Shown here: positions 8,663-16,961 of the stretch, piece by piece
Position numbering within the stretch: position 1 is the stretch's first letter
How the letters are laid out: each line of letters begins with the position of its first letter
Source: Salipiger profundus
GTDB taxonomy: Bacteria > Pseudomonadota > Alphaproteobacteria > Rhodobacterales > Rhodobacteraceae
Reading direction: 5' to 3'
Length of the DNA stretch: 64,000 nt
Assembly (NCBI RefSeq): GCF_001969385.1
Contig: NZ_CP014796.1
Location: forward strand, 1,381,501-1,445,500
The notes under the pieces: model-generated
The model's database searches: none
Seen by the model: the letters and a program-made list of their open reading frames with translations, nothing else
Told to the model about the DNA's origin: nothing
Position numbers and translations under genes: made by a program

Positions 8663-10813
8663 ATGCGCGCGGGGGCAGCACATCTGAAGCGACGCATCAG
8701 GCTCGGCACATTGGCCGCGCTCTTCGCCAGCGTCTCGGGGCCGGCACTGACCGAGGGGCTGCCGTCGTTCAACCTCTACGGCGCGCCGGGCCTGATCGAC
8801 ATGCCGAGCGCCGAGATGGCGCCCGATGCGACCCTGGGTTTCACCTACGGGCGGATCGGGGACAGCAACCGGGGCTCGATGATCTTCCAGATCACGCCGC
8901 GGCTGATCGGCACCTTCCGCTATTCCGGAATCCAGAACTTCGACCACCCCGACGCGGTGGACGGGGTCTATTACGACCGCAGCTTCGACCTGCGCTACCA
9001 GATCTTCACCGAAACCGACATCCGCCCCGCCATCGCCGTTGGCCTGCAGGACTTCATCGGCACCGGTCTCTACAGCGGCGAATACGTCGTCGCCACCAAG
9101 ACCCTGTCGCCCGGCCTCAAGGTGAGCGCCGGCCTTGGCTGGGGGCGGCTCGCGAGCCACAACCCCGTGACCACCATCGGCACGCGTCCGGCCTACGATG
9201 TGTCGCAAGAGGGCGGCACGGTCAGCTACGATCGCTGGTTCCGGGGGGACATCGCGCCGTTCGGCGGCATCAGCTACGCGCCGAACGACAGGCTCAACTT
9301 CACGCTCGAGTATTCCTCGGACGGATACGACCTCGAGACCCGGCGTGGCGGGTTCGAGCACAGCTCGCCCTTCAATTTCGGGGTCGTCTACCGGTTCAAG
9401 AACGACACGCAACTTTCGCTCTACTACGCCCACGGCACCACGCTCGGCGCGCAGGTCACCGTTGCCCTGAACCCGAAGACGACCGGCATTCCAGCCGGCA
9501 ACGAGACCGGGGGCCTGCCGGTCAAGCCGCGTCCGCAGGGATCGGCCAGTGATCTCGGTTGGACCACCCAGCTCGCGGCGGCCGAGGCGAGCGTGCAGCA
9601 GAGGCTTGTCAGCAGCCTCGACCGCGAGAAGCTTCTGGTCGCCGGTTTCGAGCTTCAGCCGCGCAGCGCGACGCTGCGCCTTGAGAACCCGACCTACGGC
9701 GCCCCGGCGCAGGCCATCGGCCGCGCCGCCCGGGTGATGACCCGGATCATGCCGGACTCGGTCGAGGAATTCACCATCGTTCCGGTCGAGAACGGGATGC
9801 CGATGTCGGCGATCACCCTTCAGCGGTCCGACCTCGAGGCGCTCGAGAACGATGCCGCCGTCGAGATGCTCGCCCGGACCCGGTTCCGCGATGCCGTCGG
9901 GCTCGCGCCAGCCCCAGACCTCTCGGAGCACCCGAAGTTCACTTGGGCGCTCACCCCCTATTACTCCTACTCCAGCTTCGATCCGGACAATCCGCTGCGC
10001 ATCGACCTTGGCGCCGAGTTGAGCGGCAGCTACGAGATCACGCCGAACGTGGTGCTCTCGGGCTCTGTCCGGAAGAAGGTGGTCGGCAACCTCGACACGA
10101 TCGAGCGGGTGGACGAATCCAAGCTCCCGCGCGTGCGGACCGACTACCGGCTCTATGCCGCCGAGGGCGATCCGCTGATCAACCGGCTGACGCTCGACCT
10201 CTACGGGCGTCCGGGCCGCAATCTCTACAGCCGCCTGTCGCTCGGCTATCTCGAACAGATGTATGCGGGCGCCTCGGCCGAGCTCCTGTGGAAGCCGGTT
10301 GCAAGCCGTCTCGCACTGGGGGCCGAGGTCAACTACGTGCGCCGTCGTGACTACGACGGGATGCTGGGCATCCAGGAAAACGTCACCATCGACCCGGTCT
10401 CGGGCATCCAGCGCGAGATCCCGGACGTGAACGGGCATGTCTCGGCCTATTACGCCTTTGGCAACGGGTTCCACGGGCAGGTCGACGTCGGCCGCTACCT
10501 TGCCGGAGACTACGGCGCGACGTTCACCGTGAGCCGCCAGTTCGCGAACGGCTGGCGGGTGGGCGCCTTCGCCACGCTGACAGATGTCTCGAGCGAGGAG
10601 TTCGGCGAAGGCTCGTTCGACAAGGGCATCATGCTGACGATCCCGCTGTCGGTCGGTATCGGCACGCCGACGCGCACGACCAACAGCACCACCATCCGTT
10701 CGGTGCAGCGTGACGGCGGCGCACGGCTCAACGTGTCGAACCGGCTCTACGAGCAGGTCCGCACATGGCACGAGCCCGACGTGGCAAACACCTGGGGAAG
10801 GTTCTGGCGATGA
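8663..10813 (+). CDS. YjbH-family outer-membrane exopolysaccharide protein
   Basis: 716 aa. N-terminal signal peptide (about residues 1-30), then a long beta-rich sequence with many aromatic, alternating strands typical of the YjbH/GfcD family (NLYGAPGLIDMPSAEMAPD; GFTYGRIGDSN; YYDRSFDLRYQIF). In enterobacteria YjbH is the outer-membrane member of the YjbEFGH/GfcABCD exopolysaccharide locus. Start supported by GAGG 7 bp upstream of the ATG. The stop overlaps the following lipoprotein gene by 4 bp (ATGA), reproducing the YjbF-YjbH partnership. No YjbE- or YjbG-like gene is visible beside it. The family is confident; the exact polymer is unknown. Confidence 0.88.
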   Translation: MRAGAAHLKRRIRLGTLAALFASVSGPALTEGLPSFNLYGAPGLIDMPSAEMAPDATLGFTYGRIGDSNRGSMIFQITPRLIGTFRYSGIQNFDHPDAVDGVYYDRSFDLRYQIFTETDIRPAIAVGLQDFIGTGLYSGEYVVATKTLSPGLKVSAGLGWGRLASHNPVTTIGTRPAYDVSQEGGTVSYDRWFRGDIAPFGGISYAPNDRLNFTLEYSSDGYDLETRRGGFEHSSPFNFGVVYRFKNDTQLSLYYAHGTTLGAQVTVALNPKTTGIPAGNETGGLPVKPRPQGSASDLGWTTQLAAAEASVQQRLVSSLDREKLLVAGFELQPRSATLRLENPTYGAPAQAIGRAARVMTRIMPDSVEEFTIVPVENGMPMSAITLQRSDLEALENDAAVEMLARTRFRDAVGLAPAPDLSEHPKFTWALTPYYSYSSFDPDNPLRIDLGAELSGSYEITPNVVLSGSVRKKVVGNLDTIERVDESKLPRVRTDYRLYAAEGDPLINRLTLDLYGRPGRNLYSRLSLGYLEQMYAGASAELLWKPVASRLALGAEVNYVRRRDYDGMLGIQENVTIDPVSGIQREIPDVNGHVSAYYAFGNGFHGQVDVGRYLAGDYGATFTVSRQFANGWRVGAFATLTDVSSEEFGEGSFDKGIMLTIPLSVGIGTPTRTTNSTTIRSVQRDGGARLNVSNRLYEQVRTWHEPDVANTWGRFWR

Positions 10814-11484
10814 CACTCCGCATGATCAAACCGCTCGCCCTGGTGCTCGGCCTTGGCGCGGCGCTTTCCGCCTGCAGCAACGAGCCGTATTTCACCAACC
10901 CGGTGACGAACCTCTACGACGTGCTCTTCAAGAGCGGCGAGGGCGCGCCGGCGCCGATCACGCAGCAGCAGATCGTCCAGACCCTGTCGGCGACCGAGCT
11001 CCCGGTGGCCTTTCTGAACATCGAGAAGCGGAAATCGCAGTCGCTTCTGGTGCGGATCGAGCAGAACCCGCCCTATGACACCTTCGCCACTTCGACCCGG
11101 CAGGCGGTGACCATGCGGCACGGCATGATCACCGGCACGCGCGGGCTGGGCGGCGACCTCATGTCGACCGACGAGGGCCCGCTGCTCGCGCAGGTTCGAT
11201 CGCGCCAGACCGGTCATGTGACCCACATCCAGCGCTTCCTGACGCCCGAGGACGTGACCGAAGTCATCACCTATCGCTGCGGCGTCGAGGCCGACAAGCC
11301 GGTGAACGTCGAGATGGGGCTGGTGCGCGGCACGGCGGTCGAGGTCATCGCCGCCTGCGAAAGCCCCGAGGGTCCGCCGTTCGTCGACTACTATGTCGTG
11401 GGGCAGGGCGGAGACATCGTTGCCTCGCGCCAGTGGCTCGGCAGCGAGATCGGCTACGTCGCCATGCACATGCTGCGGCGCTGA
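10810..11484 (+). CDS. YjbF/GfcB-family lipoprotein
   Basis: 224 aa. Lipoprotein signal with lipobox ALSAC (Cys22). The body (NPVTNLYDVLFKSGEG; TRQAVTMRHGMITGTRGLGGDLMS) matches YjbF/GfcB group-4-capsule lipoproteins, which have a family signature of a translocated beta-barrel-like fold. The ATG at 10810 overlaps the upstream yjbH-like stop. An in-frame ATG 45 bp earlier would lack a lipoprotein signal and is disfavoured. The product likely sits in the outer membrane facing the periplasm and acts with the YjbH-like protein in polysaccharide secretion. Converges on the sugar transferase gene with a 13-bp gap. Confidence 0.86.
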   Translation: MTLRMIKPLALVLGLGAALSACSNEPYFTNPVTNLYDVLFKSGEGAPAPITQQQIVQTLSATELPVAFLNIEKRKSQSLLVRIEQNPPYDTFATSTRQAVTMRHGMITGTRGLGGDLMSTDEGPLLAQVRSRQTGHVTHIQRFLTPEDVTEVITYRCGVEADKPVNVEMGLVRGTAVEVIAACESPEGPPFVDYYVVGQGGDIVASRQWLGSEIGYVAMHMLRR

Positions 11485-11497
11485 GCCGCCGGACCGC

Positions 11498-12109
11498 TCA
11501 ATGCAGCGAGATGCGGCGCAGCACGGTCGCCGCCATCAGCTTGAGATCGTAACACAGGCTGCGCCGCCGGGCGTAGATCAGGTCGAGATGCGCCTTGCGC
11601 GGCACGCAGCGGCGGCAATAGACCTCTTCGGTCTCGTCCTTGCTGGAGCACGGCGTCAGCAGCCGCTCCTCGGTGCGGTGAAACGCGAGAGTCGCAAGTC
11701 CGGTCACGCCGGGGCGCGATTTCAGCACCTGCCCGTAGAGCGCCGGAAACATCTCGGTGTAGCGCCGCAGCGGCGGGCGCGGCCCGACGAAACTGATGTC
11801 CCCGCGCAGGATGTTCCAAAGCTGGGGCAGCTCGTCGAGCCGATGGCGCCGCAGGAACCGCCCCGTGCGCGTGATCCGCGCGCTCTTGTCTCCACCCGAC
11901 ACGCCCCGATCCGACGCATCCGGCCGCATGGTGCGGAATTTCCAGAGCAGGAACCCCTCGTCCACCGTCTTCATCCGCTCCGACAGGTAGAAAACGGGCG
12001 CCCCGTCGAGGACCAGGATCGCCAGCGCGATGACGAGAATCACCGGGAAGAACACGACCGAAAGCGCGAGCGCGGCGAAGATGTCGAGAAGACGCTTTGC
12101 CGGTGTCAT
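11498..12109 (-). CDS. Undecaprenyl-phosphate sugar phosphotransferase (short WcaJ/WbaP-type)
   Basis: 203 aa; only the catalytic bacterial sugar transferase domain, without the extra N-terminal membrane bundle of WbaP/WcaJ. One hydrophobic helix (about 12-36) anchors it. Catalytic motifs are present: WKFRTM, RLDELPQLWNILRGDIS, FVGPRPPLR and RPGVTGLA. It transfers the first sugar-1-phosphate to undecaprenyl phosphate to start polysaccharide assembly. Odd feature: the C-terminal part has a cluster of cysteines (TPCSSKDETEEVYCRRC). It is transcribed away from the Wza-like gene, with a 183-bp shared upstream region, and is convergent with the YjbF-like gene. The sugar substrate cannot be told from the sequence. 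Confidence 0.9.
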   Translation of the reverse strand: MTPAKRLLDIFAALALSVVFFPVILVIALAILVLDGAPVFYLSERMKTVDEGFLLWKFRTMRPDASDRGVSGGDKSARITRTGRFLRRHRLDELPQLWNILRGDISFVGPRPPLRRYTEMFPALYGQVLKSRPGVTGLATLAFHRTEERLLTPCSSKDETEEVYCRRCVPRKAHLDLIYARRRSLCYDLKLMAATVLRRISLH

Positions 12110-12292
12110 CGGCCACCGTCCCGTGGGCCGGAGAAATTGTTGGCGAGTTCCTGCCGGAGCCCCTCCGATTGCGGTGTTGGCGTCACGCGTTTTGGTCCAT
12201 TTGTGTTTTCGGGCGACAACGGGCTGTCTATCATCGTCAACAAACGCTAAGAAAGCTCAATATGGCAGAACGAATTTCCGGGGGGATCTGAG

Positions 12293-13411
12293 TTGTTCCG
12301 GCTACAATCCATTTGGGGCGCGCTTGCCGTGGTCGCGCTGATTTCGGGATGCACCCTTCCGCGCGGCGCTGCCCTGCAATCCGAGGTGGTCAGCCAGTCC
12401 GCCTCCGAAAGTCCCACTTTCCAGGTCGTATCGGTTACACGCGCCAACATGCCCGCGATCTCGTCCTGGCCGCGCACCGGATGGGACAACGAATACGGCT
12501 GGCCGGCAACGTCCGAAGGCTCGAATTCGCACGTCATCCAGACCGGCGACAAGGTGGACATCACCATCTGGGACAGCCAGGAAAACTCTCTTCTGACCAA
12601 CGCGACCGAGAAGTCGACGGTGATGAACGCGGTCGAGGTCGGCCCGAACGGCGCGGTCTTCGTGCCTTACGTGGACCAGGTATTCATCCGGGGTCTCACG
12701 CCGCAGATGGCGCGCGGCCGCATTCAGGACCGTCTCGCGCAGATCGCGCCCTCGGCGCAGGTGCAGCTGAGCCTCGTTCAGGGCCGCAGCAACTCGGTCG
12801 AGCTGGTCGGCGGCGTTCAGGCGCCCGGTGCCTACCCCATGCCCTCGCGCAACTACAAGGTGCTCGGCCTCATCGCCGATGGCGGTGGCATCTCGCCCAG
12901 CATTCGTAACCCGCGCGTGCGTCTGATCCGGGGCGGCACCACCTATGAAACCTCGGCCTCGCAACTTCTTGAGAGCGGGCGGCGCAACGCGCTGCTGCGC
13001 CCCGGCGACACCGTCATCATCGAACAGGACGACCACAGCTTCACCGCGCTCGGTGCCTCGGGGCAGGAAGATCTCATCTACTTCCCCAAGGACGACCTGA
13101 GCGCGCTCGAGGCGATTTCGCTCATGGGCGGCCTCGCGGACTCCCGCGCCGACCCGAAGGGCATTCTGGTGCTGCGCGAATACAGCGTCCGCCACCTGCG
13201 GTCCGACGGCAGCGCGCCGAAGATGCAGCAAGTGGTGTTTACCTTTGACCTGACCTCGGCCGACGGGCTCTTCGCCGCACGGAATTTCCGGATCAATCCG
13301 AACGATACCGTGCTTGCCACGGAGTCGCCGATCACCATGGCGCAGACGGTCTTCAGCCTCGTCGGAACTGCCTTCGGACTGACACGGCAGGCCACAACGC
13401 TGGCGAACTGA
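12293..13411 (+). CDS. Polysaccharide export lipoprotein (Wza/KpsD family)
   Basis: 372 aa starting at TTG 12293; no in-frame ATG precedes the signal peptide and a GGGGGG run lies upstream. Lipobox LISGC (Cys20) predicts outer-membrane anchoring. A Poly_export domain follows (HVIQTGDKVDITIWDSQEN through ARGRIQDRLAQIAPSAQVQL), then two SLBB-type beta-grasp segments (SVELVGGVQAPGAYPMPS; FTALGASGQEDLIYFP) and a C-terminal amphipathic stretch that in Wza builds the outer-membrane pore. It should form the export channel for the polymer begun by the adjacent sugar transferase. No Wzc kinase, flippase or polymerase is nearby. A strong terminator follows. Confidence 0.92.
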   Translation: MFRLQSIWGALAVVALISGCTLPRGAALQSEVVSQSASESPTFQVVSVTRANMPAISSWPRTGWDNEYGWPATSEGSNSHVIQTGDKVDITIWDSQENSLLTNATEKSTVMNAVEVGPNGAVFVPYVDQVFIRGLTPQMARGRIQDRLAQIAPSAQVQLSLVQGRSNSVELVGGVQAPGAYPMPSRNYKVLGLIADGGGISPSIRNPRVRLIRGGTTYETSASQLLESGRRNALLRPGDTVIIEQDDHSFTALGASGQEDLIYFPKDDLSALEAISLMGGLADSRADPKGILVLREYSVRHLRSDGSAPKMQQVVFTFDLTSADGLFAARNFRINPNDTVLATESPITMAQTVFSLVGTAFGLTRQATTLAN

Positions 13412-13436
13412 TCGTCTAAGTTATTGTTTATAAAAG

Positions 13437-13464
13437 AAAGGGCGCATCTTCGGATGCGCCCTTT
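13437..13464. terminator. Strong bidirectional intrinsic terminator (UUCG tetraloop)
   Basis: Perfect 12-bp stem (13437-13448 with 13453-13464) closed by a TTCG tetraloop, with A-run on one side and T-run on the other. It lies between the convergent Wza-like gene and the cytochrome gene, so it can stop both transcripts. Confidence 0.92.
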
Positions 13465-13499
13465 GTCGTCGTCATGGCCCTTCCCGATCTTGCCGGGTC

Positions 13500-13913
13500 C
13501 TAGTCCGAAAGCGATGCGAGATAGGCGTAGACGTCCGAAGCCCCCTCGCGCAGCTTGAAGGTCATGCCCGAGCGCGCGCCGCCATCGTCGAGATACTCCT
13601 TCAGGAAGGCGGTCGGGTCCTGCACGTAGGCCTCGAAGGTCTCTTCGTCCCAGGTCAGCCCCTTTTCGCCAGCCGCCACGATGTCATCGCGGTAGCGGAA
13701 ATCCTCGACGCTGCCCGCCTGGCGCCCGATGATGCCGTAGAGGTTCGGACCGGTGCGGCCGCCCTTGACGATGACCTCGCCGGCATCATCGACGATCGAG
13801 TGGCAGGCCCGGCAACGCTTGCCGAACACCTCTTCACCCTCGTCGGCATCCTGGGCATGTGCTGCGCCCGCAAGCATCACTGCGGCGATCGCCGTGGCTA
13901 TCCTGAAGTTCAT
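13500..13913 (-). CDS. Periplasmic class I c-type cytochrome (c2/c550-like)
   Basis: 137 aa from ATG 13913. Signal peptide residues 1-20 (ending GAAHA), heme-binding motif CRACH (Cys34, Cys37, His38) and a C-terminal Met117 in SGMTFKLR as the probable sixth ligand. Soluble electron carrier in the periplasm. The sequence GRTGPNLYGIIGRQAG is typical of mitochondrial-like cytochromes c. Single gene, divergent from idi, terminated by the UUCG hairpin. The specific redox partner cannot be inferred from the neighbourhood. Confidence 0.9.
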   Translation of the reverse strand: MNFRIATAIAAVMLAGAAHAQDADEGEEVFGKRCRACHSIVDDAGEVIVKGGRTGPNLYGIIGRQAGSVEDFRYRDDIVAAGEKGLTWDEETFEAYVQDPTAFLKEYLDDGGARSGMTFKLREGASDVYAYLASLSD

Positions 13914-14047
13914 GTGTCGTCTCCCGTGACAGATTGGTAGGGCGACGGTATCCCGCACCGGAAAGGCCGCCAAGCGCGACCCGGCGGGCTGCGACCAATT
14001 GCCAAGGCACGCTTGACGCCGTCGGGACATGAGGGGAGATAGGCGTC

Positions 14048-14575
14048 ATGGACAGCATTCCCGCATGGATCGACGGTGTTCTCACACCGGTGGACAAGCT
14101 CGAGGCGCATCGGCGCGGACTGCGGCACAAGGCCGTGTCGGTCTTCGTTCTGCGCGGTGACAAGGTGCTTTTGCAGCGCCGGGCGCTGGGGAAATATCAC
14201 ACGCCCGGGCTGTGGGCGAACACCTGCTGCACGCATCCGCACTGGGACGAGAGCGGCTTGGACTGCGCGCGCCGGCGTCTTGTCGAGGAACTCGGGATCT
14301 CCGATCTCGACCTGCAGCCACGCGGCACAGTGGAATACCGGGCCGACGTCGGCAACGACATGATCGAGCACGAGGTCGTCGAGATCTTCGTGGCAAGGGC
14401 AGGGGACACGCTCGTGCCGCGCCCGAACCCCGACGAAGTGATGGACACCGCGTGGGTTTCCCTCGACGATCTGCACCGCCAGACCGGGGAGACGCCCGAG
14501 CGCTTCACTCCGTGGATGCGCATCTACCTTAAGGAGCATGCGCGGCAGATCCTCTCGGGGATCGAGCCGCGTTAA
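14048..14575 (+). CDS. idi: Isopentenyl-diphosphate delta-isomerase type 1
   Basis: 175 aa, normal for the Nudix-fold type 1 enzyme. Interconverts IPP and DMAPP for isoprenoid synthesis (ubiquinone, carotenoids). Motifs: GLWANTCCTHPHWDE, containing the catalytic-cysteine region (Cys61) and metal-binding His; the RRLVEELGI Nudix-like helix; and the acidic IEHEVVEIF segment. The start is supported by GGGGAGA about 7 bp upstream. The 3' end overlaps the convergent Smr gene by 4 bp. In phototrophic Rhodobacteraceae idi often sits with pigment genes; here it stands alone. Confidence 0.95.
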   Translation: MDSIPAWIDGVLTPVDKLEAHRRGLRHKAVSVFVLRGDKVLLQRRALGKYHTPGLWANTCCTHPHWDESGLDCARRRLVEELGISDLDLQPRGTVEYRADVGNDMIEHEVVEIFVARAGDTLVPRPNPDEVMDTAWVSLDDLHRQTGETPERFTPWMRIYLKEHARQILSGIEPR

Positions 14576-15159
14576 CGACGCTTGCGCAGGTAGACGTAAT
14601 AGGCGCCGGTTCCGCCATGCCGCTGGTGCGCCTCGGAGATCTGAAGCACCGCCTGTGAGACCCCGGGGAGCCGCAGCCATTGCGGCACCTGCGTCTTGAG
14701 AATGCCACGGCGCCGGGGCATCGGGTCGTGCGGGTCCTCCCGCGTGCCCTTGCCGGTGATCACCAGAACGAGCCGCAAACCCCGCATCTGCGAGGTGAGG
14801 ATGAAACGCACCAGCGTCGGATGGGCCTGGTCAAGCGTCATGCCGTGCAGGTCGATCCGTGCTTCCGGAACCAGTTTGCCGCGCTTCATCCGGGTGAAGT
14901 TCTTGGAATCCATCCGCACCGGCTCGCCCGAAAGACGTTCGGCCGTGGTGCCCTTGTAGTCGCGCTTTTCGGGCGCGGGAGCCTTGGCGCTGCCGATGTC
15001 GAAGGAGGGCAGGGGATCACGCGGCGGAGGGCTCTTGCGCAGCGGGGCCTCGCGGTCTTTCGGCGGTGGCGCCGCGTTGCGGCCCGGCAGGCGTTCGGCG
15101 GTCTGCGCCACCTGCCGCCAGAGCTCGAGCTCGTCCGGTCGCAGGCGGCGTCGGCTCAT
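14572..15159 (-). CDS. Smr/MutS2-domain protein
   Basis: 195 aa. The N-terminal 90 residues are proline-rich and probably disordered; the C-terminal part is a stand-alone Smr domain with LDLHG-type motif (RIDLHGMTLDQA) and GKG motif (LVITGKGTREDP). Smr domains are nucleases or RNA/DNA-binding modules; stand-alone versions are common in alphaproteobacteria without a settled function. Its ATG overlaps the mltA stop (ATGA), so it belongs to the Tim44-like/mltA/smr operon. The gene overlaps idi tail-to-tail by 4 bp. Confidence 0.88.
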   Translation of the reverse strand: MSRRRLRPDELELWRQVAQTAERLPGRNAAPPPKDREAPLRKSPPPRDPLPSFDIGSAKAPAPEKRDYKGTTAERLSGEPVRMDSKNFTRMKRGKLVPEARIDLHGMTLDQAHPTLVRFILTSQMRGLRLVLVITGKGTREDPHDPMPRRRGILKTQVPQWLRLPGVSQAVLQISEAHQRHGGTGAYYVYLRKRR

Positions 15160-16199
15160 AGAACCGATTCCGGCAGCAGCGCATAGGCGCGCTGGATCGG
15201 CAGCAGCACCACGAGGCGCCCTGCATCCTTGATCTTTCCCGCCTCGGAGCCGGCCTCAGCGCCGGTGCCAAAGAAGATGTCGGCACGCTGCGCGCCCTTG
15301 ATGGCCGACCCGGTATCCTGCGCGATCATCAGCCGCCGCATCGGCTCGGCCCCGTCCTTTTCGATCCAGACCGGCGCACCAAGCGGCGTGAAAGCGGGGT
15401 CGACCGCGATCGAGCGCATCGCGGTGATCGACCGGTTCATCGCGCCGAGCGGACCACGCTCGGGCGGAACCTCGTTGACCTCGCGGAAGAACACGTAGGA
15501 GTCGTTGTGAAAGAGCAGCTCCTCGCCATCGAACGGGTTGCCGCGCACCCACGACTTGATGCCCTGCGCCGAAACCTCGTGCTCGGTCATCGTGCCGCGG
15601 CGGATCAGCTCCTTGCCGATCGAGCTGTAGGGATGGCCGTTCGCGCCGCCGTAGCCAACCCGGAGGTGGCTCCCGTCGGGCAATCGAACCCGCCCGGATC
15701 CCTGAATCTGCAAGAAGAAGAGCTCTACCGGATCGTCGACCCAGGCGATCTCGAGGTCGCGACCCTCCATCACGCCAGACGTCAGGATCTCGCGCCGGGT
15801 GAGCCACGGCCGCGTGACCTGCGCCTCGGGCGGCATCCGGTAGAGGGGGTAGCGATAGCGCGGAGAGGGTTCGAGCGCGCCGTCGAGTTCCGGCTCGAAG
15901 TAGCCGGTAAACAGCCCGTCGCCGCCGGATTTCATCATCACCGGACGGAAGAAAAGCTCAAAGAAATCACGGGCATCGGTTGTTTCACGTGCAACAGCAC
16001 AAAGGCTCGACCAATCCGGGTCGCGCATGTCGCCGCAGGTCTCCAGGAAGACCGCAAGAGCCGCGGCATGGTCGTCATCTGCCCAGCCGTCGAGATCCTC
16101 GAAACCGAGGATCTCGTAAGTGGTATCCGTCTCCGCCGCGCTCATGCTGCCTGCCAGTACCATGCCGGCCACGCATGCGGCACGGACCCTGCGCCACAT
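15156..16199 (-). CDS. mltA: Membrane-bound lytic murein transglycosylase A
   Basis: 347 aa. N-terminal signal peptide (about 1-21, ending SMSAAE; no clear lipobox). MltA domain and C-terminal 3D domain: FTGYFEPELDG, FFLQIQGSGRVRLPDG, and AQDTGSAIKGAQRADIFFGTG with the catalytic aspartate region. Cleaves peptidoglycan glycan strands to give 1,6-anhydromuropeptides. The ATG overlaps the stop of the Tim44-like gene (TAATG), and its own stop overlaps smr. The coding sequence contains a 15/16 parS-like site encoding A-V-A-R-E-T-T. Confidence 0.94.
   Translation of the reverse strand: MWRRVRAACVAGMVLAGSMSAAETDTTYEILGFEDLDGWADDDHAAALAVFLETCGDMRDPDWSSLCAVARETTDARDFFELFFRPVMMKSGGDGLFTGYFEPELDGALEPSPRYRYPLYRMPPEAQVTRPWLTRREILTSGVMEGRDLEIAWVDDPVELFFLQIQGSGRVRLPDGSHLRVGYGGANGHPYSSIGKELIRRGTMTEHEVSAQGIKSWVRGNPFDGEELLFHNDSYVFFREVNEVPPERGPLGAMNRSITAMRSIAVDPAFTPLGAPVWIEKDGAEPMRRLMIAQDTGSAIKGAQRADIFFGTGAEAGSEAGKIKDAGRLVVLLPIQRAYALLPESVL
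15982..15997. other. parS: Degenerate parS-like site (15/16 match) inside mltA
   Basis: TGTTTCACGTGCAACA differs from the perfect 16-bp parS palindrome at one base. It lies about 5 kb from the putative origin, on the opposite side from the two perfect sites, and is read through as coding sequence of mltA. ParB binding is inferred. Confidence 0.7.
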
Positions 16200-16858
16200 T
16201 ATTCGTCGGTCGCGACCAGCTGCCAGTTCGGGTCGTCGCTGCCCATGCGGCGTGCATAGGTCCAGACGTCCTTCTGACGCTTGACCGCGGTCGCGCTGCC
16301 TTCGATCACTTCACCTTCGGAGTTCTTCACGACCGAAGTCAGCTCGCCGACGTATTTCACGGTGATTTCGGCCAGCCGCTCGGTTTCGTCGAAGGTCGCG
16401 TCGACGAGGTTCATCTCGCGGACACCGACGAACTCGGCCTCGATCGTGAGACCCTGCTGGCGGCGCGCCTCGATCACCTCTTCGAAACTTTCGTAAAGCT
16501 CGTCCGAAAGAAAGCCCTTGAGATCCGAGATATCACCGTTGTCGAAGCTCATGAGGATCATCTCGTAGGCGCCTCGCGCGCCCGAGAGGAATTCGCTCAC
16601 GCTGAAGGACGGCTCGGCCCGCTTCATCTTGGCAAGTGCTTCGGCAGCGGGGCTGTTTTCGGGGACATGGTCGATGATGTCCCGGTCCGGGCCGCCCTCG
16701 ATCACCTCGAAATCGGGTTTCGCCGTGTCACGCTGACTTTGGGCGGGCGCCGGAGGTTTCTCGAAACCGTCCCGCGTTCCCAAAACGCTGCGCAGGCGCA
16801 GGATCAGGAAAATCGCGATCCCGGCAAGGACCAGAAGTTGGACGATCGGCGTGTTCAT
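16199..16858 (-). CDS. Tim44-like domain membrane-anchored protein
   Basis: 219 aa from ATG 16858. One N-terminal transmembrane helix (about 5-22, VQLLVLAGIAIFLILRL), a short charged linker, then a Tim44/Tim21-like domain (about 75-215; FLSGARGAYEMILMSFDNGD, LKGFLSDELYESFEEVIEAR). Alphaproteobacterial TimA proteins are homologues of mitochondrial Tim44; membrane association is expected but the bacterial role is not settled. It heads an operon with mltA and smr (1-bp stop/start overlap) and diverges from fxsA. SecB and FxsA lie next door, but only proximity links them. Confidence 0.88.
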   Translation of the reverse strand: MNTPIVQLLVLAGIAIFLILRLRSVLGTRDGFEKPPAPAQSQRDTAKPDFEVIEGGPDRDIIDHVPENSPAAEALAKMKRAEPSFSVSEFLSGARGAYEMILMSFDNGDISDLKGFLSDELYESFEEVIEARRQQGLTIEAEFVGVREMNLVDATFDETERLAEITVKYVGELTSVVKNSEGEVIEGSATAVKRQKDVWTYARRMGSDDPNWQLVATDE

Positions 16859-16961
16859 CGGCACCTCATGCGCGCAAACGTGGAATTTCTCGTGTTGCAT
16901 TCCTATGTAGGTGCTGGGTTCCGGCAAGTCTACCGGCGCCCGGACGCAAGGGAGACCCATC

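Noticed and set aside
8648..10816. 722-codon open frame antisense to the YjbH-like gene
   Set aside because: The opposite strand encodes a recognisable YjbH family protein with ribosome-binding site and a coupled lipoprotein gene; high GC gives long antisense open frames by codon-position bias.
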